A stretch of DNA of 64,000 nucleotides. Source: Klenkia soli (lineage in GTDB: Bacteria > Actinomycetota > Actinomycetes > Mycobacteriales > Geodermatophilaceae). Every line of letters begins with the position of its first letter. Positions within the stretch are counted from its first letter, which is position 1. The notes under the pieces are model-generated. The model worked only from the letters and a program-made list of their open reading frames with translations. It had not been told where the DNA came from and searched no databases. Both the position numbers and the translations under genes were made by a program. The stretch is taken from positions 1-64,000 of the forward strand of contig NZ_FNIR01000018.1 in the NCBI RefSeq assembly GCF_900103975.1, in the 5' to 3' direction. This document shows positions 16,990-26,278 of the stretch, one piece after another.

Positions 16990-18498
16990 TCACCAGGTGC
17001 AGAGGGTGACCCGCTGGGCCGGGAGCTCGCCGGTCTCGACGAAGGAGTGCACCGGGTCGTCGACGCACGGGTCGCCGTAACCGTAGATGACGTGCGGGCC
17101 GTACCGCTGGATGATCGCCGCGTCGGCCGGCCCGGCGTCCGGCACCAGGCGGCCGAACACGGCCCGGGCGCCGACGAACGGCGTGTTGGCGTCGGTGTCG
17201 GAGTTCAGCACCAGGACCGGGTAGGGCGGGTCGGTGACCGGCTCCGGGCGGGCGAAGTCGGGGTCGGTCGTCGACCCCGGCCAGAACAGGCAGTCCTCGT
17301 CGCCGTAGTAGTAGGACAGCCGCAGGTCGTCGACACCCGCCGCGGCGGCGACGCCCAGCCAGTCGTCCAGGGCAGCGCGGGGGTCACCACCGGCCGGCAC
17401 GAAGTCGTAGTCCTGGCACTCCACCGCCAGGTAGAGGGCCTCGGAGAAGTCCGCCGTCGGGCCGGAGGAGCCGTTGCCGAGCTCGTCGAGGCCGGCGACG
17501 TCCCCGTTCAGCGCGTCGTTGAGCGCTTCGGTGAAGTCCTCCCGCGAGTACGGGTCGCTCATCGACGCAGAGGCCGCCGACCGCAGCGTGTAGTCGTCCA
17601 CCGGGTAGCCGCCGGGCGGCGTCACCGGGTCGTCGGCCAGCTGGTCGAGCAGCGCGTCGTAGTCGGCGAGGGAGTCACCGGGTGCGGCCGCAGCGCAGGT
17701 CGGGTCGGCATCGCACCGCGCGAGGGTGGCCTCCAGGACGGCCGAGATGCCCTCGGCCTGCTGGACGGCGAAGGCCGTCTGGTCGGTGGTCAGGTCCACC
17801 ACCCCGTCGAGGACGAGGCGCTCGACCCGGTCGGGGTGCGCCGCGGCGTAGGTCTGCACGTACTGCGTGCCGTAGCTCTCGCCGTAGAGGATCAGCTGCG
17901 GGGCGTCCAGCCACTGCCGGAAGTCCTCGAGGTCCTCGACCGCCTGCGCGGTGGCGTAGCGGGGCGCGGTGGCGGGGTCGACACCGGCCTCGGCGAAGCA
18001 GTCCTCGCCGAAGCGGGTGCTGTCCTGCGCGAAGGCGTCCCGGTCGGCGGCCGAGGACGAGCTGTCGACGAACGCGTAGTAGTCGAAGTAGGTGTCGTCG
18101 CAGCGGAACTCCTGGGACAGCCCGATGCCGCGCTGGTCGAAGAAGACCACGTCGAAGTCCCGCCAGAGCTCGTCGGGGAACTCGGTGGAGTAGGCCTCCG
18201 CGAGGTCGAGCCCGCTGGAACCCGGGCCGCCGGTCGACGTCACGAACACCCCCCGGCGCTCGCCCTCGGCGCGGTGCACGCCGAAGGTGACGTCCCAGTG
18301 CTCACCGGCCGGTCGTGCGTGGTCGACCGGGACGCTCAGGGTCACGCAGGAGAACTCGTCGGCGCCGCTGGCCGTGGTCTCGGCGCAGGGGCGCTCGGAG
18401 ACGAACTCCCAGCCGTCGGGGGCGGGGGACGCCGTCCCGTCGATCCGGCACCCGGCCAGCAGCAGGACGACGAGGACGAGGAGGGGCCGGATCCGCAC
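16990..18498 (-). CDS. Secreted alpha/beta hydrolase, S33 tripeptidyl aminopeptidase-like lipoprotein
   Basis: 502 residues from GTG 18498. Lipoprotein signal with lipobox LLAGC (Cys17). The alpha/beta hydrolase fold shows the oxyanion stretch TSTGGPGSSG, FFDQRGIGLSQ and the nucleophile Ser208 in LYGESYGTQYV, then Asp in VLNSDTDANTPF and His in RYGPHVIYG. Family members release N-terminal tripeptides or act on peptide-like substrates outside the cell. It shares no operon with the convergent-side genes. Confidence 0.88.
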   Translation of the reverse strand: MRIRPLLVLVVLLLAGCRIDGTASPAPDGWEFVSERPCAETTASGADEFSCVTLSVPVDHARPAGEHWDVTFGVHRAEGERRGVFVTSTGGPGSSGLDLAEAYSTEFPDELWRDFDVVFFDQRGIGLSQEFRCDDTYFDYYAFVDSSSSAADRDAFAQDSTRFGEDCFAEAGVDPATAPRYATAQAVEDLEDFRQWLDAPQLILYGESYGTQYVQTYAAAHPDRVERLVLDGVVDLTTDQTAFAVQQAEGISAVLEATLARCDADPTCAAAAPGDSLADYDALLDQLADDPVTPPGGYPVDDYTLRSAASASMSDPYSREDFTEALNDALNGDVAGLDELGNGSSGPTADFSEALYLAVECQDYDFVPAGGDPRAALDDWLGVAAAAGVDDLRLSYYYGDEDCLFWPGSTTDPDFARPEPVTDPPYPVLVLNSDTDANTPFVGARAVFGRLVPDAGPADAAIIQRYGPHVIYGYGDPCVDDPVHSFVETGELPAQRVTLCTW

Positions 18499-18517
18499 GG
18501 CGCACCCTAACCAGCCC

Positions 18518-18988
18518 TCAGCGGTCGGCGGCGCGCCTGAGCAGCGGTGTCATGCGGTGGTCGACGAACCGGCGCAGCGCCAGGTTGGTGTCGGTGCGCT
18601 GCACGCCGGGGATGGCCAGCACCTGCTCGCTGATCCGCCACAGGTCGTCGGCGTCGCGGGCGACCACCTGCACGAGCAGGTCCGCCGCACCGGACAGCCC
18701 GATCACCTCGAGCACCTCGGGGATGTCGGCCAGGCCCGCGCTCACCTCGGCCAGCGACGTCTGCACCACCGTCACCGTGACGTAGGCGCCCAGGGGGTAG
18801 CCGAGGGCCTCGGGGCGCACCCGGCGCTCGAAGGGGTCCAGCACCCCGCCGGACTCCAGCCGGGCCAGCCGGGCCTGCACGGTGTTGCGGGCCAGCCCGA
18901 GGGACTGCGACAGCGCCATCACGGTGGCCCGGGGGTCCTGCGACAGGGCGAGCAGCAGTCGGGCGTCGGTGGCATCGATCCCGCTCAC
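18518..18988 (-). CDS. Lrp/AsnC family regulator, likely of the 2-oxoacid dehydrogenase operon
   Basis: 156 residues from GTG 18988; in-frame starts up to 19090 exist but read poorly. The N-terminal HTH is LSQSLGLARNTVQARLARLE, followed by the RAM ligand domain (YVTVTVVQTSLAEVSAGLAD, GAADLLVQVVARDADDL). It is divergent from bkdABC with 130 bp between. In Streptomyces an Lrp-type regulator (BkdR) controls branched-chain oxoacid dehydrogenase genes, so control of the neighbour by an amino-acid ligand is a fair inference. Confidence 0.85.
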   Translation of the reverse strand: MSGIDATDARLLLALSQDPRATVMALSQSLGLARNTVQARLARLESGGVLDPFERRVRPEALGYPLGAYVTVTVVQTSLAEVSAGLADIPEVLEVIGLSGAADLLVQVVARDADDLWRISEQVLAIPGVQRTDTNLALRRFVDHRMTPLLRRAADR

Positions 18989-19118
18989 GGTGCTCAGTGT
19001 GCCACGCCACACCGGTCGTCCACTGAACATCCTGCTCAGATTCGTCGACCCGCCTTGCGCATCTCGGCGCGGGAGTGATGTGCTGCACACGGAGCTCTGC
19101 GACGTGAGGAGAACGACG

Positions 19119-20252
19119 GTGACCGCAGTACGCGAGATGGTCGACCCGGTACCGGGGGCGGGTGCACCGCACCTGCCGGCCCAGCCGGACCTGGTCCAGC
19201 TGCTGACGCCCGAGGGCGAACGGGTCGAGCACCCCGACTACGCGGTGGACGTCACCGACGACGAGCTGCGCTCCCTGTACCGCGACCTGGCCCTGGTCCG
19301 CCGGTGGGACGTCGAGGCCACCGCCCTGCAGCGGCAGGGCGAGCTGGGCATCTGGGCCTCGCTGCTGGGCCAGGAGGCCGCCCAGATCGGCGCCGGCCGG
19401 GCGCTGACCGACCAGGACATGGCCTTCCCGACCTACCGCGAGCACGGCGTCGCCTGGGCCCGCGGGGTCGACCCGCTGCACGTCATCAGCCTGTTCCGCG
19501 GCAACGACCTCGGCGGCTGGGACCCGGTGGCCACCAAGTTCAACCTGTACACCGTCGTCATCGGTGCGCAGTGCCTGCACGCGACCGGCTACGCGATGGG
19601 CATCCAGCGCGACTCGGGCACGGCCGGCGGCGACGGGGCCGCCATCGCCTTCCTGGGCGACGGCGCGACCAGCCAGGGCGAGGTCAACGAGGCGATGATC
19701 TGGGCCGCCACCTTCGACGCCCCGGTCGTCTTCTTCTGCCAGAACAACCAGTACGCCATCTCGGTGCCGATCGAGCGGCAGTCCAAGGTGCCGCTGTTCC
19801 GCCGCGCCGCGGGCTTCGGGTTCCCGGGCGTCCGGGTCGACGGCAACGACGTCCTCGCCGTCCTGGCCGTCACCCGGGCCGCGCTGGCCCGGGCACGCGA
19901 GGGCTCGGGCCCCACGTTCATCGAGGCGTTCACCTACCGCATGGGCGCGCACACCACCTCCGACGACCCCACCCGCTACCGGCTGGCCGACGAGCTCGAG
20001 GAGTGGAAGCTGCGCGACCCGGTCGCCCGGCTGAAGGCCTACCTGTCGCGGTCGGGCAAGGCCGACGCCGACTTCTTCGCCGGCGTCGAGGCGGAGGGCG
20101 ACGAGCTCGCCGTCCGGATCCGCAAGGGCACCCTGGAGATGCCCGACCCGGCCGGCACCGAGATGTTCGACCACGTCTACGCCGAGCAGACCGACGAGAT
20201 CGCCGCCCAGCGCGCGGAGTTCCTCGCCTACCAGGAGGGCTTCGCCTCGTGA
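19119..20252 (+). CDS. bkdA: 2-oxoacid dehydrogenase E1 component, alpha subunit
   Basis: 377 residues. GTG 19119 follows AGGAG by 8 nt; ATG 19137 is an alternative. The thiamine-diphosphate motif is seen as GDGATSQGEVNEAM...CQNNQYAIS, with substrate-channel stretches PTYREHGVAWARG and YRMGAHTTSDDPTRYR. E1 decarboxylates a 2-oxoacid and passes the acyl group to the E2 lipoyl arm. The Lrp neighbour and the resemblance to the actinobacterial Bkd complex favour branched-chain oxoacids over pyruvate, but I cannot exclude pyruvate. Confidence 0.88.
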   Translation: MTAVREMVDPVPGAGAPHLPAQPDLVQLLTPEGERVEHPDYAVDVTDDELRSLYRDLALVRRWDVEATALQRQGELGIWASLLGQEAAQIGAGRALTDQDMAFPTYREHGVAWARGVDPLHVISLFRGNDLGGWDPVATKFNLYTVVIGAQCLHATGYAMGIQRDSGTAGGDGAAIAFLGDGATSQGEVNEAMIWAATFDAPVVFFCQNNQYAISVPIERQSKVPLFRRAAGFGFPGVRVDGNDVLAVLAVTRAALARAREGSGPTFIEAFTYRMGAHTTSDDPTRYRLADELEEWKLRDPVARLKAYLSRSGKADADFFAGVEAEGDELAVRIRKGTLEMPDPAGTEMFDHVYAEQTDEIAAQRAEFLAYQEGFAS

Positions 20253-21223
20253 CCACGCTGACGCTGGGCAAGGCCCTCAACACCGGCCTGCGCAAGGCCA
20301 TGGAGGACGACCCGAAGGTCGTGCTCATGGGCGAGGACATCGGCAAGCTGGGCGGGGTCTTCCGCATCACCGACGGCCTGCAGAAGGACTTCGGCGAGGC
20401 GCGGGTGGTCGACACCCCGCTGGCCGAGGCCGGCATCCTGGGCACCGCGGTCGGGCTGGCCATGCGTGGCTACCGGCCGGTGGTGGAGATCCAGTTCGAC
20501 GGGTTCGTGTTCCCCGCCTACAACCAGATCGTCACCCAGGTGGCCAAGATCCACGCCCGCTCGCGCGGGAAGCTGCCCATGCCGATCACCATCCGCATCC
20601 CGTTCGGCGGCGGCATCGGGGCGGTCGAGCACCACAGCGAGAGCCCCGAGGCCTACTTCGCGCACACCACGGGGCTCAAGGTGGTCGCGGTCTCCAACCC
20701 GGCCGACGCCTACTGGATGCTGCAGCAGGCCATCGCCAGCCCCGACCCGGTGGTGTTCTTCGAGCCCAAGCGCCGGTACTGGGACAAGGCCGACGTCGAC
20801 CTCGAGGCCACCCCGCCGCCGCTGTTCAGCTCCCGGGTGGTGCGGGCCGGTGACGACGTCACGCTGCTGGCCTACGGCCCGATGGTGAAGACGGCGCTGC
20901 AGGCCGCCGAGGCCGCCGCCGACGAGGGCCGCTCGCTCGAGGTGATCGACCTGCGCACGCTCTCGCCGCTGGACCTCGGCCCGGTCGAGGAGTCGGTGCG
21001 CCGCACCGGCCGCTGCGTCGTCGTCCACGAGGCGCAGACCAACCTGGGCCTGGGCGCCGAGATCGCCGCCCGCGTCACCGAGAGCTGCTTCCACTCCCTG
21101 GAGGCCCCGGTGCTCCGGGTGGGTGGCTACGACGTCACCTACCCGCCGTCCAAGCTCGAGGAGGAGTACCTGCCCGACCTGGACCGGGTGCTCCACGTCG
21201 TCGACCGCGCGATGGAGTTCTGA
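20249..21223 (+). CDS. bkdB: 2-oxoacid dehydrogenase E1 component, beta subunit
   Basis: 324 residues from GTG 20249, overlapping bkdA by 4 nt (GTGA). The Pyr domain has MGEDIGKLGGVFRIT, DTPLAEAGILGTAVGLAMRG and EIQFDGFVFPAYNQI; the C-terminal transketolase domain has VIDLRTLSPLD and VHEAQTNLGLGAEIAA. It forms the alpha2beta2 E1 with BkdA. Confidence 0.92.
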   Translation: MTTLTLGKALNTGLRKAMEDDPKVVLMGEDIGKLGGVFRITDGLQKDFGEARVVDTPLAEAGILGTAVGLAMRGYRPVVEIQFDGFVFPAYNQIVTQVAKIHARSRGKLPMPITIRIPFGGGIGAVEHHSESPEAYFAHTTGLKVVAVSNPADAYWMLQQAIASPDPVVFFEPKRRYWDKADVDLEATPPPLFSSRVVRAGDDVTLLAYGPMVKTALQAAEAAADEGRSLEVIDLRTLSPLDLGPVEESVRRTGRCVVVHEAQTNLGLGAEIAARVTESCFHSLEAPVLRVGGYDVTYPPSKLEEEYLPDLDRVLHVVDRAMEF

Positions 21224-21224
21224 G

Positions 21225-22727
21225 ATGCCGGACCTGCGTCAGTTCAAGCTGCCCGACGTCGGCGAGGGCCTGACCGAGGGCGAGATCCTGCAGTGGCTCG
21301 TGGCGGTCGGCGACGTCGTCGTCACCAACCAGCCGCTGTGCGAGGTCGAGACGGCCAAGGCCGCCGTCGAGCTGCCCTCGCCGTACGCCGGCACGGTGGT
21401 CGAGCTGCTGCACGAGCCGGGGACGACGGTCGACGTCGGCGCCCCGATCATCACCATCGACCTCGGTGGTGACGACGCCCCTGCCGCGGACGACGACACC
21501 CCGGCCGCCGGGCTGATCGGCGGCCCCGCGCCGGGTGGCCGCACCTCGGTGCTGGTCGGCTACGGCCCGAAGAACACCGAGGCCAAGCGCCGGCCCCGGC
21601 ACTCCAGTGCCGCGGTCGCCGAGCGGGCGACCGCGCCGCAGGTGATCCCCGAGGCCGACTACGGCAGCGGCACCGACCGGCCGCCGCTGCTGGCCACCGC
21701 CCCGGACGCCACCAGCAAGCCCGTGCGGCACGGTGGCCTGGAGATCGGTCGGGCCGCCGAGCAGCACGCCACCGACGCCGAGGCGGCCTCCGCCCAGGCC
21801 GTGGCCCCGGGCCGGCGGGCACCCCGTCCGCTGGCGAAGCCGCCGGTGCGCAAGTACGCCAAGGACGCCGGGGTCGACCTGGCCACGGTGACCGGCACCG
21901 GCGCCGGCGGGGTCATCACCCGCGCCGACGTGGACGCCGCCCGGGGCTCCGGCGCGCGCACCCCTGCCGAGGTGGCCGCCGACGCCGGCACGGTCGTCCG
22001 GTTCCCCGCGGCCGAGGCCGGCACCGAGGGCCGCGAGCAGCGGATCCCGATCAAGGGCGTGCGCAAGCACACCGCCGCCGCGATGGTGTCCAGCGCCTTC
22101 ACCGCCCCGCACGTCACGGAGTTCCTCACCGTCGACGTCAGCCGGATGATGGCGCTGCGCACCCGGCTGGCCGCACGCCCCGAGCTGGCCGGCCTGCGGG
22201 TCAGCCCGCTGCTGTTCGTGGCCAAGGCGCTGCTGCTGGCCGCGCACCGGCACCCGATGGTCAACAGCTCGTGGGACGACGCGGCGCAGGAGATCGTGGT
22301 CAAGGACTACGTGAACCTGGGCATCGCGGCGGCCACCCCGCGCGGGCTGATCGTGCCCAACATCAAGGACGCCGGGCGGCTGTCGCTGGCCGAGCTGGCC
22401 GGCGCGCTGGCCGATCTCACCGCGACCGCGCGGGAGGGCAAGACGTCGCCGACCGCGATGTCGGGCGGCACGATCACGATCACCAACGTGGGCGTGTTCG
22501 GCGTCGACACCGGGACCCCGATCCTCAACCCCGGCGAGTCGGCGATCCTGGCCTTCGGCGCGATCCGCGAGATGCCCTGGGTGCACAAGGGCAAGATCAA
22601 GGTCCGCCAGGTCACCCAGCTGGCCCTCTCGTTCGACCACCGCATCATCGACGGCGAACTGGGCAGCCGCTTCCTCGCCGACATCGGCGCGGTCCTGCAC
22701 GACCCAGGCGTGGCCCTGACCCTGTAG
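21225..22727 (+). CDS. bkdC: Dihydrolipoamide acyltransferase E2
   Basis: 500 residues from ATG 21225, 1 nt after the bkdB stop. There is one lipoyl domain (1-80) with the lipoylated Lys45 in EVETAKAAVEL, then a long flexible linker. The peripheral-subunit-binding domain (about 203-240) has VRKYAKDAGVDLATVTGTGA. The C-terminal catalytic domain (270-500) carries LSFDHRIIDG, the HxxxDG active site. No E3 gene follows, so lipoamide dehydrogenase must come from elsewhere. A terminator follows. Confidence 0.93.
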   Translation: MPDLRQFKLPDVGEGLTEGEILQWLVAVGDVVVTNQPLCEVETAKAAVELPSPYAGTVVELLHEPGTTVDVGAPIITIDLGGDDAPAADDDTPAAGLIGGPAPGGRTSVLVGYGPKNTEAKRRPRHSSAAVAERATAPQVIPEADYGSGTDRPPLLATAPDATSKPVRHGGLEIGRAAEQHATDAEAASAQAVAPGRRAPRPLAKPPVRKYAKDAGVDLATVTGTGAGGVITRADVDAARGSGARTPAEVAADAGTVVRFPAAEAGTEGREQRIPIKGVRKHTAAAMVSSAFTAPHVTEFLTVDVSRMMALRTRLAARPELAGLRVSPLLFVAKALLLAAHRHPMVNSSWDDAAQEIVVKDYVNLGIAAATPRGLIVPNIKDAGRLSLAELAGALADLTATAREGKTSPTAMSGGTITITNVGVFGVDTGTPILNPGESAILAFGAIREMPWVHKGKIKVRQVTQLALSFDHRIIDGELGSRFLADIGAVLHDPGVALTL

Positions 22728-22738
22728 CCGCCCACCAC

Positions 22739-22786
22739 ATGACGCCGGGGACCCACTTCCCGCAGGAAGTGGGTCCCCAGCGTCAT
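22739..22786. terminator. Bidirectional hairpin between bkdC and ptsH
   Basis: A 22-position stem with a single C-A mismatch (ATGACGC-C-GGGGACCC... paired with ...GGGTCCCC-A-GCGTCAT) and loop CGCA, centred between two convergent genes. Confidence 0.85.
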
Positions 22787-22816
22787 CCGACGGCCACCCG
22801 TGGGCGGCCGATCGCG

Positions 22817-23077
22817 TTACTCCGCGTCGAGGTCGCGCTCGACCATCGCGGCGATCTCGGCCAGGGCGGCCTCGTCGTCGCTGGACACCTCGACCTCGGC
22901 GCCCTTCTTGGCGCCCAGGGTCATGATCATCAGCGGGGAGCCGGCGTCGACCGGGTTGCCCCCGGGGGTGGCCAGGGTGACGGGCACCCCGGCCTTGCCG
23001 ACGGCCTCGGCGATCAGGGCGGCGGGGCGGGCGTGCAGGCCGACGGCGGAACCGACGGTCACGGTCTTGCTGGGCAT
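22817..23077 (-). CDS. ptsH: PTS phosphocarrier protein HPr
   Basis: 86 residues from ATG 23077, the standard HPr length. The phosphorylated histidine is exactly His15 (VGLHARPAA), and the second region reads GSPLMIMTLGAKKG, with Ser at 47. HPr takes phosphate from EI and passes it to the FruA EIIA domain. It is the last gene of the minus-strand fru operon, behind an intercistronic hairpin and with its own AGGAG site. Confidence 0.95.
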   Translation of the reverse strand: MPSKTVTVGSAVGLHARPAALIAEAVGKAGVPVTLATPGGNPVDAGSPLMIMTLGAKKGAEVEVSSDDEAALAEIAAMVERDLDAE

Positions 23078-23108
23078 CGAGGTGCGCTCCTCTTCGGTGA
23101 GTGAGGTG

Positions 23109-23142
23109 CCGGGGCGCGGACGGCGGACCGCCCGCGCCCCGG
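23109..23142 (-). other. Intercistronic hairpin between fruA and ptsH
   Basis: An 11-bp perfect stem (CCGGGGCGCGG / CCGCGCCCCGG) within the 82-nt gap, with a competing inner GGCGG/CCGCC helix. No U tract follows. It could stabilise or attenuate the mRNA so that HPr and EII levels differ. Confidence 0.5.
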
Positions 23143-23159
23143 GTTCGGGGTCGATCCTG

Positions 23160-25268
23160 TCAGCTCGCGGCGACGGCGGCACCCGTGGTGGGGACGGCGT
23201 GGCCCACCATGGCCGCCTCGGTGGCGTCGGCGGGGGCGACCGGCTTGCTGCCCACGCTCTTGGCCACGGTCACGGCGACCGCGCCGACGATGGTCCCGAT
23301 GATCACCGCGAGGAAGAACAGCAGGGCGTTGCTCATCGCGAAGAACACGAAGATGCCGCCGTGCGGGGCGCGGAGCTGGACGCCGAAGCCGGCGACGAGG
23401 GCACCGGTGGTGGCACCGCCGAGCATCATCGAGGGGATGACCCGCAGCGGGTCGGCCGCGGCGAACGGGATGGCGCCCTCGGAGATGAAGGAGGCACCCA
23501 GCAGCCAGGCGGCCTTGCCGTTGTCCCGCTCGGCGGCGGTGTACAGCTTGGGCCGGATCGCGGTGGACAGCGCCATCGCCAGCGGCGGGACCATGCCCGC
23601 GGCCATGACCGTGGCCATGATGACCAGCTGCTGCCGGCCGCCGTCGCCGGCGATCGCGGCGGTGAGGCCGGTGGTGGCGAAGACGTAGGCGGCCTTGTTG
23701 ACCGGGCCACCGAGGTCGAAGCACATCATCAGGCCGAGGATGATCCCGAGCAGGATCGCCGAGGTGCCGGTCAGCCCGTTGAGGAAGTTGCCGAGACCGG
23801 TGAGGGCGGCGGCCAGCGGGCGGCCGAGGAACAGCACCATGATGCCGCTGGAGATGATCGTGGCCAGCAGCGGGATGATCACGACCGGCTGCAGCCCGCG
23901 GACGCCCGAGGGCAGCTTCCACGAGGAGATCCACTTGGCCGCGAAGCCGGCGATGATGCCGCCGACGACGCCGCCGAGGAAGCCGGCGCCCACGGTGCCG
24001 GAGACCGCGCCGACGACGAAGCCGGGCACGATGCCGGGGCGGTCGGCGATCGCGTAGGCGATGTAGCCGGCCAGGGCCGGGACGAGGAACCCGAACGCCG
24101 CTCCGCCGAGGACGAAGCACAGCGCGCCCAGGTAGCCGAGCAGGCCGTCGTTGAGGCCGGTGCCGGCGTCGGCGACGGGCAGGTTGAAGAAGCTGTTGTT
24201 CAGCGCCCAGTTCAGCGCGTAGCTCTGACCCGAGGCGGACGCCGGGTCGGTGAGCACGATCTGGTACCCGCCGAGCAGGAAGCTCAGGGCGATCAGCAGA
24301 CCGCCGGCGGCGACGAACGGGATCATGTAGCTGACACCGGTGAGCAGCCAGCGGCGGATCTCCGAGCCGACGCCCTGGCCGCCGGAGCTGGCGGTGGAGG
24401 CCTCGGCGCCGGTGCCACCGGGCACGCGGCGGGCGTTCGGGTCGGTCGCGGCGGCGAGCGCCTCGCGGATCATGACCTCGGGCTCCTGGATGGCCCGCTT
24501 GGTGCCGGACTGGATCACCGGCTTGCCGGCGAACCGCTCGCGGTCCTTCACCCCGACGTCGACGGCGAAGATGACCGCGGCGGCCTTGCTGACCACCGAG
24601 GGGTCGATCGGGGTGGACCCCGAGGAACCCTGGGTCTCGACGTGCAGGTCGACGCCCATCTCGCGGGCGGCGGCGGCCAGCTTGTCGGCGGCCATGTAGG
24701 TGTGCGCGATGCCGGTCGGGCAGGCGCTGATCGCGATCAGCGTCGGACCGCCGGCGGGGGTCTTGGCCAGGCTGGGGGCCGGCGCGGCGGCCGGGGCGGC
24801 GGCGGTGGCGGCCGGGGCGGGGGAGACGACGTCCTGCACCAGGGCGACGACCTCGTCGGCCGAGCGGGCGCTGCGCAGCGAGGCCACGAACTCCGGGCGG
24901 ACCAGGGCGCGGGCCAGCGAGGAGAGCAGGGTCAGGTGGTCGGCGTCGCCGGCGGCCGGCGCGGCGATCAGGAAGACCAGGTCGGCCGGGCCGTCGGAGG
25001 CGCCGAAGTCGACACCCGGGGTGAGCCGGGCGAACGCCAGGGAGGCCTCGGTGACCGCGGCGGAGCGGCAGTGCGGGATCGCGATGCCGCCGGGCAGGCC
25101 GGTGGCGACCTTGGCCTCGCGGTCCATCGCGTCGGAGTACAGCCCCTCGGCGGAGGTGGCCCGGCCGCTGCGCGCGACCAGATCCGACAGCTGCCGGATG
25201 ACGGCCGTCTTGTCGGCGCCCGGGCTGACGTCGAGCGCCACCAGGTCGGGGGTGATGAGTGCGGACAC
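23160..25268 (-). CDS. fruA: Fructose PTS transporter EIIABC
   Basis: 702 residues from GTG 25268, preceded by AGGAG at 7 nt. The domain order is EIIA (1-145, phospho-His66 in GIAIPHCRS), an Ala/Pro linker, EIIB (172-270, phospho-Cys183 in ISACPTGIAHTYMAADKL) and the EIIC membrane channel (about 285-680, with DLGGPVNKAAY and SEGAIPFAAADPLR). It imports fructose as fructose-1-phosphate. It lies 26 nt after fruK in the operon. Confidence 0.95.
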   Translation of the reverse strand: MSALITPDLVALDVSPGADKTAVIRQLSDLVARSGRATSAEGLYSDAMDREAKVATGLPGGIAIPHCRSAAVTEASLAFARLTPGVDFGASDGPADLVFLIAAPAAGDADHLTLLSSLARALVRPEFVASLRSARSADEVVALVQDVVSPAPAATAAAPAAAPAPSLAKTPAGGPTLIAISACPTGIAHTYMAADKLAAAAREMGVDLHVETQGSSGSTPIDPSVVSKAAAVIFAVDVGVKDRERFAGKPVIQSGTKRAIQEPEVMIREALAAATDPNARRVPGGTGAEASTASSGGQGVGSEIRRWLLTGVSYMIPFVAAGGLLIALSFLLGGYQIVLTDPASASGQSYALNWALNNSFFNLPVADAGTGLNDGLLGYLGALCFVLGGAAFGFLVPALAGYIAYAIADRPGIVPGFVVGAVSGTVGAGFLGGVVGGIIAGFAAKWISSWKLPSGVRGLQPVVIIPLLATIISSGIMVLFLGRPLAAALTGLGNFLNGLTGTSAILLGIILGLMMCFDLGGPVNKAAYVFATTGLTAAIAGDGGRQQLVIMATVMAAGMVPPLAMALSTAIRPKLYTAAERDNGKAAWLLGASFISEGAIPFAAADPLRVIPSMMLGGATTGALVAGFGVQLRAPHGGIFVFFAMSNALLFFLAVIIGTIVGAVAVTVAKSVGSKPVAPADATEAAMVGHAVPTTGAAVAAS

Positions 25269-25294
25269 GGAGGTGCTCCTGTTGGGGTCGGGTG

Positions 25295-26278
25295 TCAGTG
25301 GGACAGGGACGGTGCGGAACCGGCGAAGCCGGGGGTGACCCGTACTGCTGGACCGTCCACCTGGGTCGGGGTGGGGACGGCGGATCCGGGGAGCGACGCC
25401 GAGGCCGCTCCGTAGGCGACCGCGTTGCGCAGCCGGTCGGCGGCGGGGGCGCCCGCGAGGTCGGCCAGCAGGTAGCCGGCCAGGCTGCAGTCGCCGGCGC
25501 CGACCGTGCTGCGCACGGTGATCGCGGGCGGGCGGGCGGAGAAGAGCTCGCCGTCCGCGGTCGAGAGCAGCGCTCCGTCGGCGCCGAGGGTCAGCAGCAC
25601 CTCGCGGACGCCGCGCTCGTGCAGCGTGGCGACGGCGGCCAGGGCGGCCTGCGGGTCGGCGACGACCTCGGCCTCGGTGACGCCGGCCAGCTGGGCCAGC
25701 TCCTCGGTGTTGGGCTTGAGGAGGTCGGGGGCCGCGTCGGGGCCGGCGGCGAGCAGGGCCAGCAGCGGCGCCTCGGAGGTGTCGACGGCGATCCGGGCCC
25801 CGGTGGGGCGGACGGCGCGGACCAGCTCGGCGTACCAGTCCAGCGGCGCGCCGGGCGGGAGGGATCCGCACAGCGCCACCCAGCGCGCACCGGCGGCGTG
25901 CTCGGCGACCGCGGCGGCCAGCGCGGCCCGGGTGGCGTCGTCCAGGGTGGCGCCGGGCTCGTTGAGCTTGGTGGTGGTGCCGTCGGGCTCGGTCAGCGTG
26001 TAGTTCGTGCGCACCGGGGTCGAGATCGGCACGGTGGCCAGGCGCAGGCCCAGCGAGCGCAGGGCGCGGACGATCGGGTCGTCGTCGGCGGCCGGCAGGA
26101 CCGAGACGACGTCGGCGCCGGCGGCGGCGACCGCGCGGGAGACGTTGACGCCCTTGCCGCCGGGCTCGGTGCTGCTGGGGGCCAGCCGGGCCACGCTGCC
26201 GCGCTCGAGCGCGCCGGGCAGCGCCAGCGTGCGGTCCAGGCTGGGGTTGGCCGTCAGGGTCACTATCGAGCCGGTCAT
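25295..26278 (-). CDS. fruK: 1-phosphofructokinase
   Basis: 327 residues from ATG 26278, overlapping the regulator stop by 4 nt. PfkB-family motifs: EPGGKGVNVSRA near residue 42 and the catalytic STVGAGDCSLAGYL near residue 252. It phosphorylates fructose-1-phosphate to fructose-1,6-bisphosphate using ATP, in step with FruA import. Confidence 0.93.
   Translation of the reverse strand: MTGSIVTLTANPSLDRTLALPGALERGSVARLAPSSTEPGGKGVNVSRAVAAAGADVVSVLPAADDDPIVRALRSLGLRLATVPISTPVRTNYTLTEPDGTTTKLNEPGATLDDATRAALAAAVAEHAAGARWVALCGSLPPGAPLDWYAELVRAVRPTGARIAVDTSEAPLLALLAAGPDAAPDLLKPNTEELAQLAGVTEAEVVADPQAALAAVATLHERGVREVLLTLGADGALLSTADGELFSARPPAITVRSTVGAGDCSLAGYLLADLAGAPAADRLRNAVAYGAASASLPGSAVPTPTQVDGPAVRVTPGFAGSAPSLSH

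Noticed and set aside
22800-25415. Long plus-strand ORF of 871 codons
   Set aside because: Shadow of fruA and ptsH on minus, which have all PTS phosphorylation sites; the plus product is low-complexity Gly/Asp/Arg.
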